Assembly: GCF_024181225.1 (NCBI RefSeq)
Contig: NZ_CP051198.1
Span: 434,001-498,000, forward strand
Origin: Treponema sp. OMZ 787
GTDB lineage: Bacteria > Spirochaetota > Spirochaetia > Treponematales > Treponemataceae
DNA: 64,000 bases
Direction: 5' to 3'
The notes under the pieces are model-generated. The model was not told the DNA's origin. It saw nothing but the letters and a program-made list of their open reading frames with translations, and did not search any database. The position numbers were made by a program, and so were the translations under genes. This document shows positions 23,356 to 33,084 of this stretch, in pieces (position 1 is the first letter of the stretch; each line of letters begins with the position of its first letter).

Positions 23356-24963
23356 ATGGAAAACAAATTTATGGGGCGTTCATTGACGGTTATCGATGAT
23401 CTATCAATCGATGAAAGAAAGTACCTTTTTGACAAAACAAAGCGTCTAAAAAAAGCCATTCAAGAAGATGATCAAAAGGTCATGGATGAATTTAGGATTA
23501 ACGACAAAGACTTCGGTATTTATGAAGTTTTTTTGGAGCCAAGCACCCGTACAAAGGAATCATTTAGAAATGCAGCTAAATTTCATCAAGTAAAATTAAG
23601 CGATCTTGCAGTAGAATCATCCTCCTTTAACAAGGGAGAAAGCTATGCCGACACATTTAATACCCTTGCCGGTTATCAAAACAGCATCTTCATTGTCCGC
23701 AGTAAGGTAGAGGGTGTCTGCCGCTGGCTTGAAGATGAGGCTCAGGCCTTTTATCAAAGAAACAACTTAAAAAGAAAGCCTGCCTTTATAAATGCCGGTG
23801 ACGGAAAACACGAACATCCTACCCAGGAGCTACTTGATGAATTTACATTTATCGAAGACAACAACTGGTCATTCGATAGTATTCACATAGCCTTGGTCGG
23901 CGACCTATACCACGGCCGTACAGTCCATTCAAAGGCCGACGGACTCAAAATTTTTAAGTCGGTAAAGGTTGACCTTATAGCTCCTCCTGAGCTTGCTATG
24001 CCCGATTACTACAAGGTAAGAATGCAGGAAAATGGTTTTACCGTAAGAGAATTCTCCTCCATAGAGGAGTACCTTGAACAATCCGAGACAGCTCTCATCT
24101 GGTATTTTACTCGTCCCCAACTTGAAAGAATGGGTGAACAGGTGTTAAAAAAACAAGACGAGCTGCGCCGCTCCATCACTTTCCGAAAGGAGTTTATCGA
24201 AAAACTTCCTGAAAATACCCGCTTTTATCATCCTCTGCCAAGGCACCGCGTTCATCCGACTATTCCTACATTCTTAGATACAACTCCGCTTAACGGCTGG
24301 GAAAGGCAATCTATAAACGGAATGTATGTCAGGATGGTTCTATTGTCAATGATAGCAGGTAAAATAGGCAGCGACTATAATGGGCCTGAAGTTAAAAAAT
24401 CATCAGCTTTTGAAGATGAAGATTATATTGTTGAAGTACCTGTCGGAAGCTCAAACGAAAGTAAGGTAGAAACCTTTTCTGAAGGAGTACGGCCTATCCA
24501 AAACGGAATAGTTATTGACCATATTTGCCGCGGAGATAAGCCGTCCGTAATAAGGCACCATATGTCCAAGATAATAAATGTTATGGGGCTTGAAGAGGGC
24601 CGAGGCGGAGAGTGGGTATCCACATCTACAAAGGATAAGGGCATCTTTAAAGGTATTATTTTCAGGCCGGGTGAGTACAATTTTTCAAGGGCAGACTTGA
24701 AGAGGCTGTCAGCTGTTGCTTCAAGTTGTACCCTTAATCTCATAAAAGACGGAAAGATTCAAGCAAAATACCGCACACATTTGCCGCCCCGAATTTACAA
24801 CTTTGAAGATCTTATTTGTAAAAACGAGGCCTGTGTTTCACATCCTGCACAATCCGAAGGCGTTCCGGCTATTTTCTACCGCACTATCGACAATAGATAT
24901 GCTTGCCAATACTGCGGAACAATCCATACCTTTAAAGAAATATGGGGCGAAAAAAAGAACTAA
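23356..24963 (+). CDS. pyrB: Aspartate carbamoyltransferase, catalytic and regulatory chains fused
   Basis: The 535-residue enzyme makes N-carbamoyl-aspartate from carbamoyl phosphate and aspartate, the first committed step of pyrimidine synthesis. The catalytic part has FLEPSTRTKESFRNAAKF, AGDGKHEHPTQELLDEF and YHPLPRHRVHP, with intact carbamoyl-phosphate residues. From about residue 378 a PyrI-like chain follows (RPIQNGIVIDHICRGD). It ends in a zinc site with two cysteine pairs (CKNEAC and CQYC). Such PyrB-PyrI fusions occur in a few lineages, including Thermotoga. The linker of about 30 residues is acidic. AGGAG precedes the ATG. Its stop overlaps the convergent gene's stop. Confidence 0.95.
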   Translation: MENKFMGRSLTVIDDLSIDERKYLFDKTKRLKKAIQEDDQKVMDEFRINDKDFGIYEVFLEPSTRTKESFRNAAKFHQVKLSDLAVESSSFNKGESYADTFNTLAGYQNSIFIVRSKVEGVCRWLEDEAQAFYQRNNLKRKPAFINAGDGKHEHPTQELLDEFTFIEDNNWSFDSIHIALVGDLYHGRTVHSKADGLKIFKSVKVDLIAPPELAMPDYYKVRMQENGFTVREFSSIEEYLEQSETALIWYFTRPQLERMGEQVLKKQDELRRSITFRKEFIEKLPENTRFYHPLPRHRVHPTIPTFLDTTPLNGWERQSINGMYVRMVLLSMIAGKIGSDYNGPEVKKSSAFEDEDYIVEVPVGSSNESKVETFSEGVRPIQNGIVIDHICRGDKPSVIRHHMSKIINVMGLEEGRGGEWVSTSTKDKGIFKGIIFRPGEYNFSRADLKRLSAVASSCTLNLIKDGKIQAKYRTHLPPRIYNFEDLICKNEACVSHPAQSEGVPAIFYRTIDNRYACQYCGTIHTFKEIWGEKKN

Positions 24964-27365
24964 GTCCTATATCCGTTCCTATCGGCTCGAGGCTTTATAG
25001 CCTCCATGATAGGAATAGGTTTTTGGAAGGCATACCCCTGTCCGTAATCTATACCTATATCTTTTAAAATTGAAACTATCTGCTCATTCTCTGCATATTC
25101 CCCGATAGTATAAAGTCCCAAGTGGTAGCACATATCCCGCATTGTCTTAACCATTGAAAAATCTATGTAATCTTTATCTATGGATTTTATAAAAGATCCG
25201 TCTATCTTTACATAATCTATCGGAAGAGTCTTTAAATACGGGAAAGAAGAAAAGCCCTTTCCAAAATCGTCCAACGAAAAAGAAAAGCCTTGTTTTCTTA
25301 ATTCGGTAACAAATTGAGATGTAGCTTCCAAGTTTCTTACTGCACAGCTTTCAGTTATTTCAAAACAGAAGTTGTGGGCGGGTACATTTAATGCCCTGCG
25401 GCTTTCAGCTATAAATTCTACAAGATCATTTGAAAAAAACGAGTCTGCCGAAATATTTATTGAAAATATTACATTGTTGTCCAATTGCCCCTTACTTAAT
25501 GCATCTGCAAAAAAGGCAAAGGTATTTCTTATAACCCATTTATCTATTTCATATACGAGATTATATCTTTCGGCGATAGGAATAAATACATCCGGCATAA
25601 TAATATGATCATCATGAGTTTTAAGTCTAATTAAAATTTCATACTTATGATGATGGAATGTATCTTTTAAAGGCATAATTGCCTGTGCATATAAAACAAA
25701 GTTGTCTTCTTTAAGAGCTTTTTGTATTGTGTTTAACCAGAATGAGATATTTCCTCTAGAAAAATTCGTTATGCCTGATGAGGACAAAAGTTCGTAACGG
25801 CCGCCTCCGTTTCTATAAGCTGTTGCACAAGCATCGTATGCATTCGATACTATCTCTTGGGAGTTTTGAGGTATCTTAGGAATATTTACGACACCCACAC
25901 TAATTGAAATTGTCAGCTTTTTTTCGTTCCAAATAAAGTATTCACGGTTTATTTTGTCGATAAGGTTCTGCGTAAAATTACGAACATTCTCTTCGCTTCC
26001 GAAATAAAATATTGCAAATTCGTCACCTATTACATGCATAAGGGAATCTTCAGGCATGTTTGCCGATTTTATATGATTTAAAATCATAGAATATATATGC
26101 TGTATCAAGGCGTTTCCGGCGTAATATCCCCAAAGCTGATTTATTGTTTTAAATTTATCTATATCCAAATATAGAATGTAAACTTCCTCATCTTCAGTCA
26201 TTTCAAGTGTGATTCTATCTATCTTTTGCGTCATTGTAAGAGAATTCAAGCTAAAATTTGCTTCGCCTTGAAGATGCGATTTTGCATTTTTTACTACAGA
26301 GTTAAAACTCATTGCAATTCTTTCAAGCTCATGACTTTGCGCATCTAAAAAGTCGAATTTAATAAGCTCATTATTTTTTGCAGCCTTTTCCAGACGGTTT
26401 GTAATAGTTTCGATGGGTGATGCCAATCTTTTTGCAATCAATAGCGATAGAATACTTACAAAGATGATAAATATTGATGCAAATAGTATGGCTCTAAATT
26501 TCAATCCGTTTATGGGAGAGTACAAATCAGATGCCGGTATTGTAAATCCGACGATCCAGTCGGCTGTATCCGATTTTGCAAAGTAGAAAAATCTTTCGTT
26601 ACCGTCATAATCTTTTACGGCCGGTAAAAATTTATTGTGTTCGCCGTTGAATTTTAATTTAGCTATATATTCTATAAAATCGTTTCCGCCTTCAATATCG
26701 TAAAGCTCTGTAAAGCTTTCTATGTTCATTTGGTATTTTTCATTAGGATGAGATAATATTTTGTAATCTTTTCCAATCAAGAAAGAGTAGCCTCCGTCAT
26801 TGGTTTTAAATTTTTCTATAAGAGATAAGAGTTCATCTATCCTTATTTCTCCTAAAAATACCCCATCAATTCCTTTTTTTGTGGTAAATTGTTTCAAAAC
26901 AGAAAAAGCTATTGAATCAGGTCTTGAGCTTATGCTGTGATACGGATTAGTGATTATGGTATTTCTAGTACTCTTTGCCTCTATATACCAAGGCCGTTTT
27001 CTGGGATCATAGGAGGAATCAGGCTTCCAACCTTGACCATTTGCAAAAACTCCCGTTTCAAAAAATACCGCATAATCGGTTTCCGGATTTAGTCTATTTA
27101 GGTTTACCAAAAATCCTGTGCATGATTCCTGATCCGTAATATCCATATAAACCAGTGTTTCTATAGTCTGCTCGATTACTGTCATTTTTTCAACCAGCCA
27201 TTCGTCTATCTCTTGAGCTATAAGTTTAGCCTTTAATTTGTTTTTTTTGTTGAGATTTGTCGAAAAAATATTTGCTGCATAAAAAAAATTGAGGAATACC
27301 GAAATAATTATGAGAGCACTAAATACTATTGCATTTGAGAGCAAAATTTTTTGTTTTAGTCTCAT
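24960..27365 (-). CDS. Sensor with dCACHE, degenerate GGDEF and EAL domains
   Basis: The protein of about 801 residues has an N-terminal membrane helix and a periplasmic dCACHE-like domain (about 40-290). A second membrane helix, a HAMP-like segment, a GGDEF domain and an EAL domain follow. The GGDEF motif reads VIGDEF, so diguanylate cyclase activity is doubtful. The EAL domain keeps EILIR, the NIS and EITES strands, DDFGKG and VKIDGSF, so cyclic-di-GMP phosphodiesterase activity is plausible. ATG 27365 follows AAGGAGG. A TTG further upstream overlaps that site and is rejected. Confidence 0.88.
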   Translation of the reverse strand: MRLKQKILLSNAIVFSALIIISVFLNFFYAANIFSTNLNKKNKLKAKLIAQEIDEWLVEKMTVIEQTIETLVYMDITDQESCTGFLVNLNRLNPETDYAVFFETGVFANGQGWKPDSSYDPRKRPWYIEAKSTRNTIITNPYHSISSRPDSIAFSVLKQFTTKKGIDGVFLGEIRIDELLSLIEKFKTNDGGYSFLIGKDYKILSHPNEKYQMNIESFTELYDIEGGNDFIEYIAKLKFNGEHNKFLPAVKDYDGNERFFYFAKSDTADWIVGFTIPASDLYSPINGLKFRAILFASIFIIFVSILSLLIAKRLASPIETITNRLEKAAKNNELIKFDFLDAQSHELERIAMSFNSVVKNAKSHLQGEANFSLNSLTMTQKIDRITLEMTEDEEVYILYLDIDKFKTINQLWGYYAGNALIQHIYSMILNHIKSANMPEDSLMHVIGDEFAIFYFGSEENVRNFTQNLIDKINREYFIWNEKKLTISISVGVVNIPKIPQNSQEIVSNAYDACATAYRNGGGRYELLSSSGITNFSRGNISFWLNTIQKALKEDNFVLYAQAIMPLKDTFHHHKYEILIRLKTHDDHIIMPDVFIPIAERYNLVYEIDKWVIRNTFAFFADALSKGQLDNNVIFSINISADSFFSNDLVEFIAESRRALNVPAHNFCFEITESCAVRNLEATSQFVTELRKQGFSFSLDDFGKGFSSFPYLKTLPIDYVKIDGSFIKSIDKDYIDFSMVKTMRDMCYHLGLYTIGEYAENEQIVSILKDIGIDYGQGYAFQKPIPIMEAIKPRADRNGYRT

Positions 27366-27557
27366 GCCTGCCTCCTTCAATGGATGCTAAATTTTTTTTA
27401 GCGTATCTATTTTATAAAAATTTGACATTAAGGTAAACAACTTAAACTGCTTTTCGTCATAACATTTGATTTAAAATAAATATGCTGTATTATTCTTGCT
27501 CAAACTATAACTAAATTTCAAAGTAAAAGTTACTTATTATCTTTAATTAAAGCAAAA

Positions 27558-27899
27558 TCATTGATTTTTATCTAAAGACTCATGTTTGAGGCAGCCTAAT
27601 GTATGTTTTTTTAATAAGTTATTCAAATCTTTGATAAGTTCTGCATGGCGGCCTGCTATTATCGTTAAATCTTCTTGACTTATATCATCTGTAAGAAATA
27701 ATTCATAAGGAGTTGTATTGAGTGCATCCGTTATTTTTGATAAGGTTGCGGCTGATACCCATTTTTGCTTATTTTCAATTGCATTGATAAATGCAATTGA
27801 AACATCTGCCCTGAGAGCTAATTCCATCTGGGATATGTCCAACTTATGCCTAATCCTTTTTATATTTTTAGCTAAAATAGATGCATAGTCATAACTCAT
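27558..27899 (-). CDS. XRE-family transcriptional regulator
   Basis: The 113-residue protein has a Cro/C1-type HTH at about residues 10-65 (IKRIRHKLDISQMELALRAD, then VSIAFINAIENKQKWVSAAT), followed by a short helical tail. It stands alone between two longer genes and has no toxin partner. I choose ATG 27899, because the upstream TTG at 27932 has no ribosome binding site. The target is unknown. Confidence 0.8.
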   Translation of the reverse strand: MSYDYASILAKNIKRIRHKLDISQMELALRADVSIAFINAIENKQKWVSAATLSKITDALNTTPYELFLTDDISQEDLTIIAGRHAELIKDLNNLLKKHTLGCLKHESLDKNQ

Positions 27900-27986
27900 A
27901 ATTAATAATACCCCAAAATTTGATGACAGCAAACAGCTAATGGTGTAATAAATTATTCTATCGGTTGAAAATGAGTTTGCGGTCTC

Positions 27987-28015
27987 TTGAAAATAAGCAT
28001 AATTTTTGGTAATAT
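27987..28015 (+). promoter_or_regulatory. Candidate promoter, possibly for a leaderless mRNA
   Basis: TTGAAA (27987-27992) and TAATAT (28010-28015) are 17 bases apart. The GTG at 28021 begins 6 bases past the -10 box. Confidence 0.5.
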
Positions 28016-28020
28016 ATCGC

Positions 28021-29667
28021 GTGTCAATATTATCTAATTTTATTCGGTATATAAAAGAATTCTTTTATTCCTTGTTTTATTCAAGTGAAGAAGATGCGGG
28101 CTCTCAAAAAGCACTCCGGAATATCATTCAGGAACTAAAGCGGTGTAAGTATCCGGTATACCGTCACGATAATACCATCTTGGCCGGTTTACCCATCATC
28201 ATCTATGAGCTTTACAGGATAAGCCTAACTTTTAAACATATTCTACGGGAATCCATATGCTCCAACGACATAAGACTTTCAGGCTTTTTTTTGGATAAAC
28301 TTGTAGAATCTGCATTTACCGATAATCAAAAAATTCTAAAAGAGAATGTATCTTTCAGCAGCCGTATGGACAAAATTTCGGATCTGATGAGGGAGGATTT
28401 TGACCAAAAAATTAAGGAACAGACAAACGAATTAGACGAGCTTGTATTCTCGTTGACTGATCCTGTTTTTAAGGCTGTAGATTTAAAAATCAATAAACTG
28501 TTTGCCTTTTTTGATTTTTGCAGTTTTCAATTTAATACTTTCTTTGCTTATTTTGATCCGGGTTTTAATACCATCGTAAATACGGACTCCGTTCGTGAAC
28601 ATTATAATTTTGAAAATGTAGATGGCATGACGGTCCTGCAAGAGATTCTTGATTTGGATTATCTTATCCGTAATATATCTATAGATGAGCACTTGATAGA
28701 TGGCATTTTATTCCTTAATGAAAATCTTCCTTCAGATAAACAGGTGGATGAGATTTTTATAAAAAAGAATTTAAAGAGTTTTTCTTCAAAGCTTGAAAAC
28801 AGTCTGGGTAAAGATACACTAATAAATCTTGCAAAATTGATTAAAAAAGATCCTAAGTTTGAAGATAAAACAAAGTCGCCTCGTGTTTTTTCAGAAATAG
28901 AAGAATATAAAACACGGCTTATAACAAATTTTGGTGCAGATACAAAAAAAATTCTTAAACTAAGGCAAGATGTTCAAATGGCATCGCTTATCAGCGGCCT
29001 CTTCGGCAATATCGACATCTTAAGGCTGGAGGTTTATAATGAAGAACTAAATACCAAAATTCAAGCCTTAACCAGTCTTTCGCTAGATTGGATACAGCCG
29101 TTGGAAATTTTAAAAACATATACAAAGAATTTTTTTGAGCCTGCCATAGAGCCTTTTTTGAGGGAGCTTTTGGTAGAGGGGCTTTTTGAGGACAAGAAAA
29201 TGAAGTCGGACTTTGCGGCTGACTACTATTATTGTTCGGCTGTAGCCGAAAAAATAAATGAACTTGAAAAAGTGATGTACGGTAAAAATGAGTCCTCGAT
29301 AGAACTCGTAAGAGGTTATTTAACAAGAATCGAGGCCGGGGGTGATTTCGAAAAACCCTTATCGAAAATTCTGGATGAGATTAACCTGCGTGCAAAAAAA
29401 TTTTTAGAAGAAGCAGGTAAGCATTATTTGAACTTACTTAAATTTTGTAATATAATAATAAAAGACACTTATAAGACAGTGCCGGAAAATGTGCATAATA
29501 TAACGGCAATGATAAATTCTACAAAAAATAAAGATAGGTTTGCAGCATTTGCAAATGGAATGGAAAATTTTGAAAAGATGATAGAACTTTTAAAAAGATA
29601 TGTTGTGATAGATATATCGGAGTTAAATGAAAAGGCAGGTAAAAATTATGAAACCCACTCCAAATGA
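28021..29667 (+). CDS. Conserved-looking helical protein of unknown function
   Basis: The 548-residue protein is cytoplasmic and strongly helical, with many Lys/Glu/Leu heptad-like stretches and no recognised domain. It is well coded and followed by a GAF-GGDEF gene whose start overlaps its end by 20 bases, so a joint role is likely. Neither of the possible starts (TTG 28006, GTG 28021) has a ribosome binding site. I prefer GTG 28021 because the best promoter places transcription start there. It is probably a spirochaete-specific family. Confidence 0.7.
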   Translation: MSILSNFIRYIKEFFYSLFYSSEEDAGSQKALRNIIQELKRCKYPVYRHDNTILAGLPIIIYELYRISLTFKHILRESICSNDIRLSGFFLDKLVESAFTDNQKILKENVSFSSRMDKISDLMREDFDQKIKEQTNELDELVFSLTDPVFKAVDLKINKLFAFFDFCSFQFNTFFAYFDPGFNTIVNTDSVREHYNFENVDGMTVLQEILDLDYLIRNISIDEHLIDGILFLNENLPSDKQVDEIFIKKNLKSFSSKLENSLGKDTLINLAKLIKKDPKFEDKTKSPRVFSEIEEYKTRLITNFGADTKKILKLRQDVQMASLISGLFGNIDILRLEVYNEELNTKIQALTSLSLDWIQPLEILKTYTKNFFEPAIEPFLRELLVEGLFEDKKMKSDFAADYYYCSAVAEKINELEKVMYGKNESSIELVRGYLTRIEAGGDFEKPLSKILDEINLRAKKFLEEAGKHYLNLLKFCNIIIKDTYKTVPENVHNITAMINSTKNKDRFAAFANGMENFEKMIELLKRYVVIDISELNEKAGKNYETHSK

Positions 29668-30715
29668 AGATAAGATTTTGCATCAAGAAAAAGAAATTTT
29701 TGATTTAAAACAGCTATTGCAAATTTCAAAGAGCTTGAATTCCGTTTTGCAATTTGATCGTCTTATTGAAGCAATATTATATGTAGTTATGGCTCAGTTA
29801 AAAACCTTTGGAGCGGCAATTTTTACAAAAAAATCCTTTGACGATAATCTTTTTGTATTAAACAGAGATCATCACGGTTTTGATATATCTAGGGATATTC
29901 AATATTCTATAAATGTAGATCATCCTCTGATAAGTTTTTTGGATAAATCCGATTCGGGACACACACCGGATGAAATAAGCCGGCACATAAAAATAGACAA
30001 AATAGTAAAAGACTTATTTAGCCTAAGACCTTCGTTTTTTGTACCTTTAAAAGCAAAAAATAGAATGATAGGTTTTTTACTTTTAGGCGAGAAAATAGAA
30101 AGCTCCCATGAATTTACCGATTATGAAAAAAGCATTATCGAAAATATCGCATCCTTGGCTGCCATTGCCATAAATAACTCTCAGCTTTTAGAAATGACTA
30201 CGACCGATATAATGACTCATCTAAAATTAAAGCATTATTTTTTTACATTGCTGATGGAGCGTTTGGATAATATTAATTCTTCAAGTTTTAAAAAAGACGC
30301 TCTATCTATTTTGATGCTTGATATAGATTTTTTTAAGCAGGTAAACGATACCTATGGCCATGCTGCAGGCGATATTGTTTTGGAAGAAGTGGCAAGGGTT
30401 ATAAAATCTTGTACAAGGAATGCAGATACGGCTGCAAGATACGGCGGTGAAGAATTTGTAGTGATGCTTAATAATACGCCGTCCAATGCAGCTATGGCTA
30501 TAGCTGAACGGATTAGAAAACTTGTAGAAGATAAGGTTATACTTTACAATGGGCAAAGCATCAAAGTCACCATTTCGATAGGAGTATCAAGTTATAATTT
30601 TGATCTTGAGCCTGCAAAGTCCATAGTTGAAAGAGCAGATAAGGCCCTATATGAATCCAAGCAAAACGGCAGAAATCGTGTAACATTATCCAAAAACAAC
30701 TTGCCGAAATGTTAA
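29648..30715 (+). CDS. Diguanylate cyclase with GAF domain
   Basis: The 355-residue soluble protein has a GAF-like sensory domain (about residues 20-175) and a C-terminal GGDEF domain. The active-site motif is ARYGGEEFVVML. The inhibitory RxxD site (RNAD) lies five residues before it, so the cyclase should be active and product-inhibited. It would convert two GTP to cyclic-di-GMP. The ATG at 29648 has AGGCAGGT upstream; an ATG at 29627 has no site. It overlaps the preceding gene and is followed 21 bases later by a rhomboid gene. Confidence 0.9.
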   Translation: MKPTPNEDKILHQEKEIFDLKQLLQISKSLNSVLQFDRLIEAILYVVMAQLKTFGAAIFTKKSFDDNLFVLNRDHHGFDISRDIQYSINVDHPLISFLDKSDSGHTPDEISRHIKIDKIVKDLFSLRPSFFVPLKAKNRMIGFLLLGEKIESSHEFTDYEKSIIENIASLAAIAINNSQLLEMTTTDIMTHLKLKHYFFTLLMERLDNINSSSFKKDALSILMLDIDFFKQVNDTYGHAAGDIVLEEVARVIKSCTRNADTAARYGGEEFVVMLNNTPSNAAMAIAERIRKLVEDKVILYNGQSIKVTISIGVSSYNFDLEPAKSIVERADKALYESKQNGRNRVTLSKNNLPKC

Positions 30716-30736
30716 TAATTCTCGATATTTTATGGT

Positions 30737-31366
30737 ATGAACTATTTACGAAAACCTTTTAAATATACTTATAAGAATGCCGTATTTGCCATAGCTTTGA
30801 TAAATGCTGCCGTTTTTGTACTCACAAGCCTTTTTAGAAATTTAAGTGCATATTTAGGCTTGGTTCCTGTTCTTGTAATTTATGCACAAACATATTGGCA
30901 GTTTTTTACTTATCAATTTGTTCATGGTGACTTTTTTCATTTAACATTTAATATGCTTGCTCTATTCTTTTTCGGTGCTCCTGTAGAACGAAAAATAGGA
31001 ACAAAAGAATTTCTACTTTATTATCTTTTAATCGGAACTATAGATGGAGCTTTGAGCTTTTTTGTCTATGCTGCAACCGGATTTTACAATATTACCCTTG
31101 TAGGTGCTTCAGGAGCAATTTTCGGGGTTTTGCTTTTATATGCTGTAATTTATCCCAATTCCGTTATCTACCTTTGGGGACTGGTTCCTATTCCCGCTCC
31201 TCTTTTGATTTTAGGTTATGCCGTAATCGAGTTGATCAGCATCTTTTCTGTAGGCGATGGAATTGCGCATTTGACTCACTTTATCGGTCTCCTTGCAGGA
31301 TGGGCTTATATAAGAATCCGTTTCGGAATAAAGCCTCTTAAAGTCTGGAATTCAATGGGAAGATAA
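30737..31366 (+). CDS. Rhomboid-family intramembrane serine protease
   Basis: The 209-residue protein has six membrane helices. The rhomboid signatures are present: HGDFFHLTFNMLALFFFG (the H-x-x-x-N region), the catalytic serine in GASGAIFG and the histidine in AHLTHFIGLLAG. It would cleave membrane-helix substrates in the inner membrane. The substrate is not evident from context. It follows the diguanylate cyclase on the same strand. Confidence 0.9.
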   Translation: MNYLRKPFKYTYKNAVFAIALINAAVFVLTSLFRNLSAYLGLVPVLVIYAQTYWQFFTYQFVHGDFFHLTFNMLALFFFGAPVERKIGTKEFLLYYLLIGTIDGALSFFVYAATGFYNITLVGASGAIFGVLLLYAVIYPNSVIYLWGLVPIPAPLLILGYAVIELISIFSVGDGIAHLTHFIGLLAGWAYIRIRFGIKPLKVWNSMGR

Positions 31367-31386
31367 AACCATCCGATAAGTAATCT

Positions 31387-32067
31387 ATGAGAAAGATCAT
31401 TGCAGTGCTTATTTTTTTTATAAGTTTTTCTCTATATGCGGATACTTATTCCGGGGCTTCCGGTAGTGATGCCCTTATTGTAAGGGCTCCTGTATGGGTT
31501 TTTGTAGATGAAGCTCCTAAATTAAAGGATGATGATAATAAACCGAAATTCACTCCGCCTAAAGAAGCCTTGCTTGAGCTTTCAGCCTATGTTCTTGCAG
31601 GTATGACCTACGGTTTGGAGTTTGTATATACTCCATCAGACAAAAAGCGTAATGTAGAAGAGTACTTTGAGCTTAAAACAGTGTTTAAACCAAGTTCTGA
31701 AAACATAAAAGTTACCGACTTAAAGGTTCAGTATCCATATTGCTATTCGTGGGCCGAATACGGCATCCCTGAATCCTATGCAGGACATTTTAACCTTTGG
31801 ACAAAAAACGCTCATAAGACAATAAAGGGTAGGGGGCATGGAGACCGATTTGATGAACTTCAAGGTGTTTATGATGCCTATACTGAGGCCGTGAAAAATG
31901 CTGTCCGGCAATATGCAAGAACATTTTTAAAAAATAAACCTAAGGAAATTCGAGGGGCTGTTTTGATAAAATCTCCTCCTCGTCTTTTTGTAGAATCCGG
32001 TCTGTTTAAGGCCGAGCTTGAACTTTACATCCAAATAGATGAAGTTATAAAATATACGGTTTTTTAA
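31387..32067 (+). CDS. Exported hypothetical protein
   Basis: The 226-residue protein has a typical signal peptide (MRKIIAVLIFFISFSLYADT), cleaved probably after YA. The mature part is mixed alpha/beta with no known domain. It sits between the rhomboid gene and a tRNA modification gene, with short spacings, probably in one operon. A periplasmic or outer-membrane-associated location is expected. Confidence 0.75.
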   Translation: MRKIIAVLIFFISFSLYADTYSGASGSDALIVRAPVWVFVDEAPKLKDDDNKPKFTPPKEALLELSAYVLAGMTYGLEFVYTPSDKKRNVEEYFELKTVFKPSSENIKVTDLKVQYPYCYSWAEYGIPESYAGHFNLWTKNAHKTIKGRGHGDRFDELQGVYDAYTEAVKNAVRQYARTFLKNKPKEIRGAVLIKSPPRLFVESGLFKAELELYIQIDEVIKYTVF

Positions 32068-32070
32068 CTT

Positions 32071-33084
32071 ATGAATTTGATATCCGCACCAATGGCTGCA
32101 ATAACTCATTCCGCTTTTAGAAGGCTGCTTGCCTGTTTTAAGGAGCCGGATGAGTATTTTTCCGAAATGATACATGCTCCCTCGGCTATATCCGGCGGAG
32201 GTTTTGAAAAATGGTATTTTAGGGCAAATCCGTCTCCTGAAAAACTCATCTGGCAGATTACAAGCCCTGAGGAGGAAGCCGCAGCATCCTGTGTTCCTAT
32301 TTTACTTCAATACGGAGGTTTAGGAATTGACCTAAATATGGGCTGTTGTGCACCTCAGATTGTGAATAGCGGGGCAGGTTTTGCATGGATGAAAAAGCCT
32401 ATTTTGCAAACAGCTTCTTTGGTAAGAAATATCAAAAAAGCTGTTTTGATGTATGATGAACAAAAGTCCGGGCCTCAAACTGAGCCAATCCGTTTTAGTG
32501 TAAAACTTCGTTTGGGTGAAACTGAAGATTATGAGCGGCTTTTGTCATTTTGTAAGATGTTGGTTTGTGAAGGTGTCGACCTGATTACCCTCCACCCGCG
32601 TACTCAAAAGCAAAAATATTCAAGGCCCTGTAAGCATGAGTACACAGCCCGTCTTTCCTCCGATTTACCGATTCCTGTATATGGGAATGGAGATATAAAT
32701 TCCCTTGAAGTCTTAGAAAAAAATGCAGCACAATATCCTTGTGCGGGTTGGATGATAGGCCGTGCGGCAGTGCAAAAGCCGTGGATTTTTTATGAGCTTG
32801 CAAAGGAGTATTTAAAAAATGGAACAGCTGCCGAAATAGAAGAAAAAATCGAAATCGACTTATTAAAAACAGCGGAGTTGTTTTTAAATTTTTTACAGGA
32901 AGATCAGCCCCAAGAATTTTATCTTACAAGGGCTCAAAGATTTTTTGCCTTTTTTTGCGATAATTTCAGCTTTGCCCATCACATAAAAAGCCGGATTTTA
33001 AATTGTAAAAACCTTGATGATATGCTCCTTAATTTAAAAGCTTATTTTGAAGAAGTGCCTGAGGACAGACTGATAATGGTTTAG
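32071..33084 (+). CDS. tRNA-dihydrouridine synthase
   Basis: The 337-residue FMN TIM-barrel enzyme reduces uridine to dihydrouridine in tRNA. The family blocks are present: APMAAITHSAFRRL at the N-terminus, LNMGCCAPQIVNSGAG containing the catalytic cysteine, VKLRLG, ITLHPRT, VYGNGDI and GWMIGRAAVQKPWIF. NMGCCAP replaces the more usual NMGCPAP. The start lies 3 bases after the previous stop. Its own stop overlaps that of the convergent gene by 4 bases. The Dus subtype cannot be fixed by eye. Confidence 0.9.
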   Translation: MNLISAPMAAITHSAFRRLLACFKEPDEYFSEMIHAPSAISGGGFEKWYFRANPSPEKLIWQITSPEEEAAASCVPILLQYGGLGIDLNMGCCAPQIVNSGAGFAWMKKPILQTASLVRNIKKAVLMYDEQKSGPQTEPIRFSVKLRLGETEDYERLLSFCKMLVCEGVDLITLHPRTQKQKYSRPCKHEYTARLSSDLPIPVYGNGDINSLEVLEKNAAQYPCAGWMIGRAAVQKPWIFYELAKEYLKNGTAAEIEEKIEIDLLKTAELFLNFLQEDQPQEFYLTRAQRFFAFFCDNFSFAHHIKSRILNCKNLDDMLLNLKAYFEEVPEDRLIMV

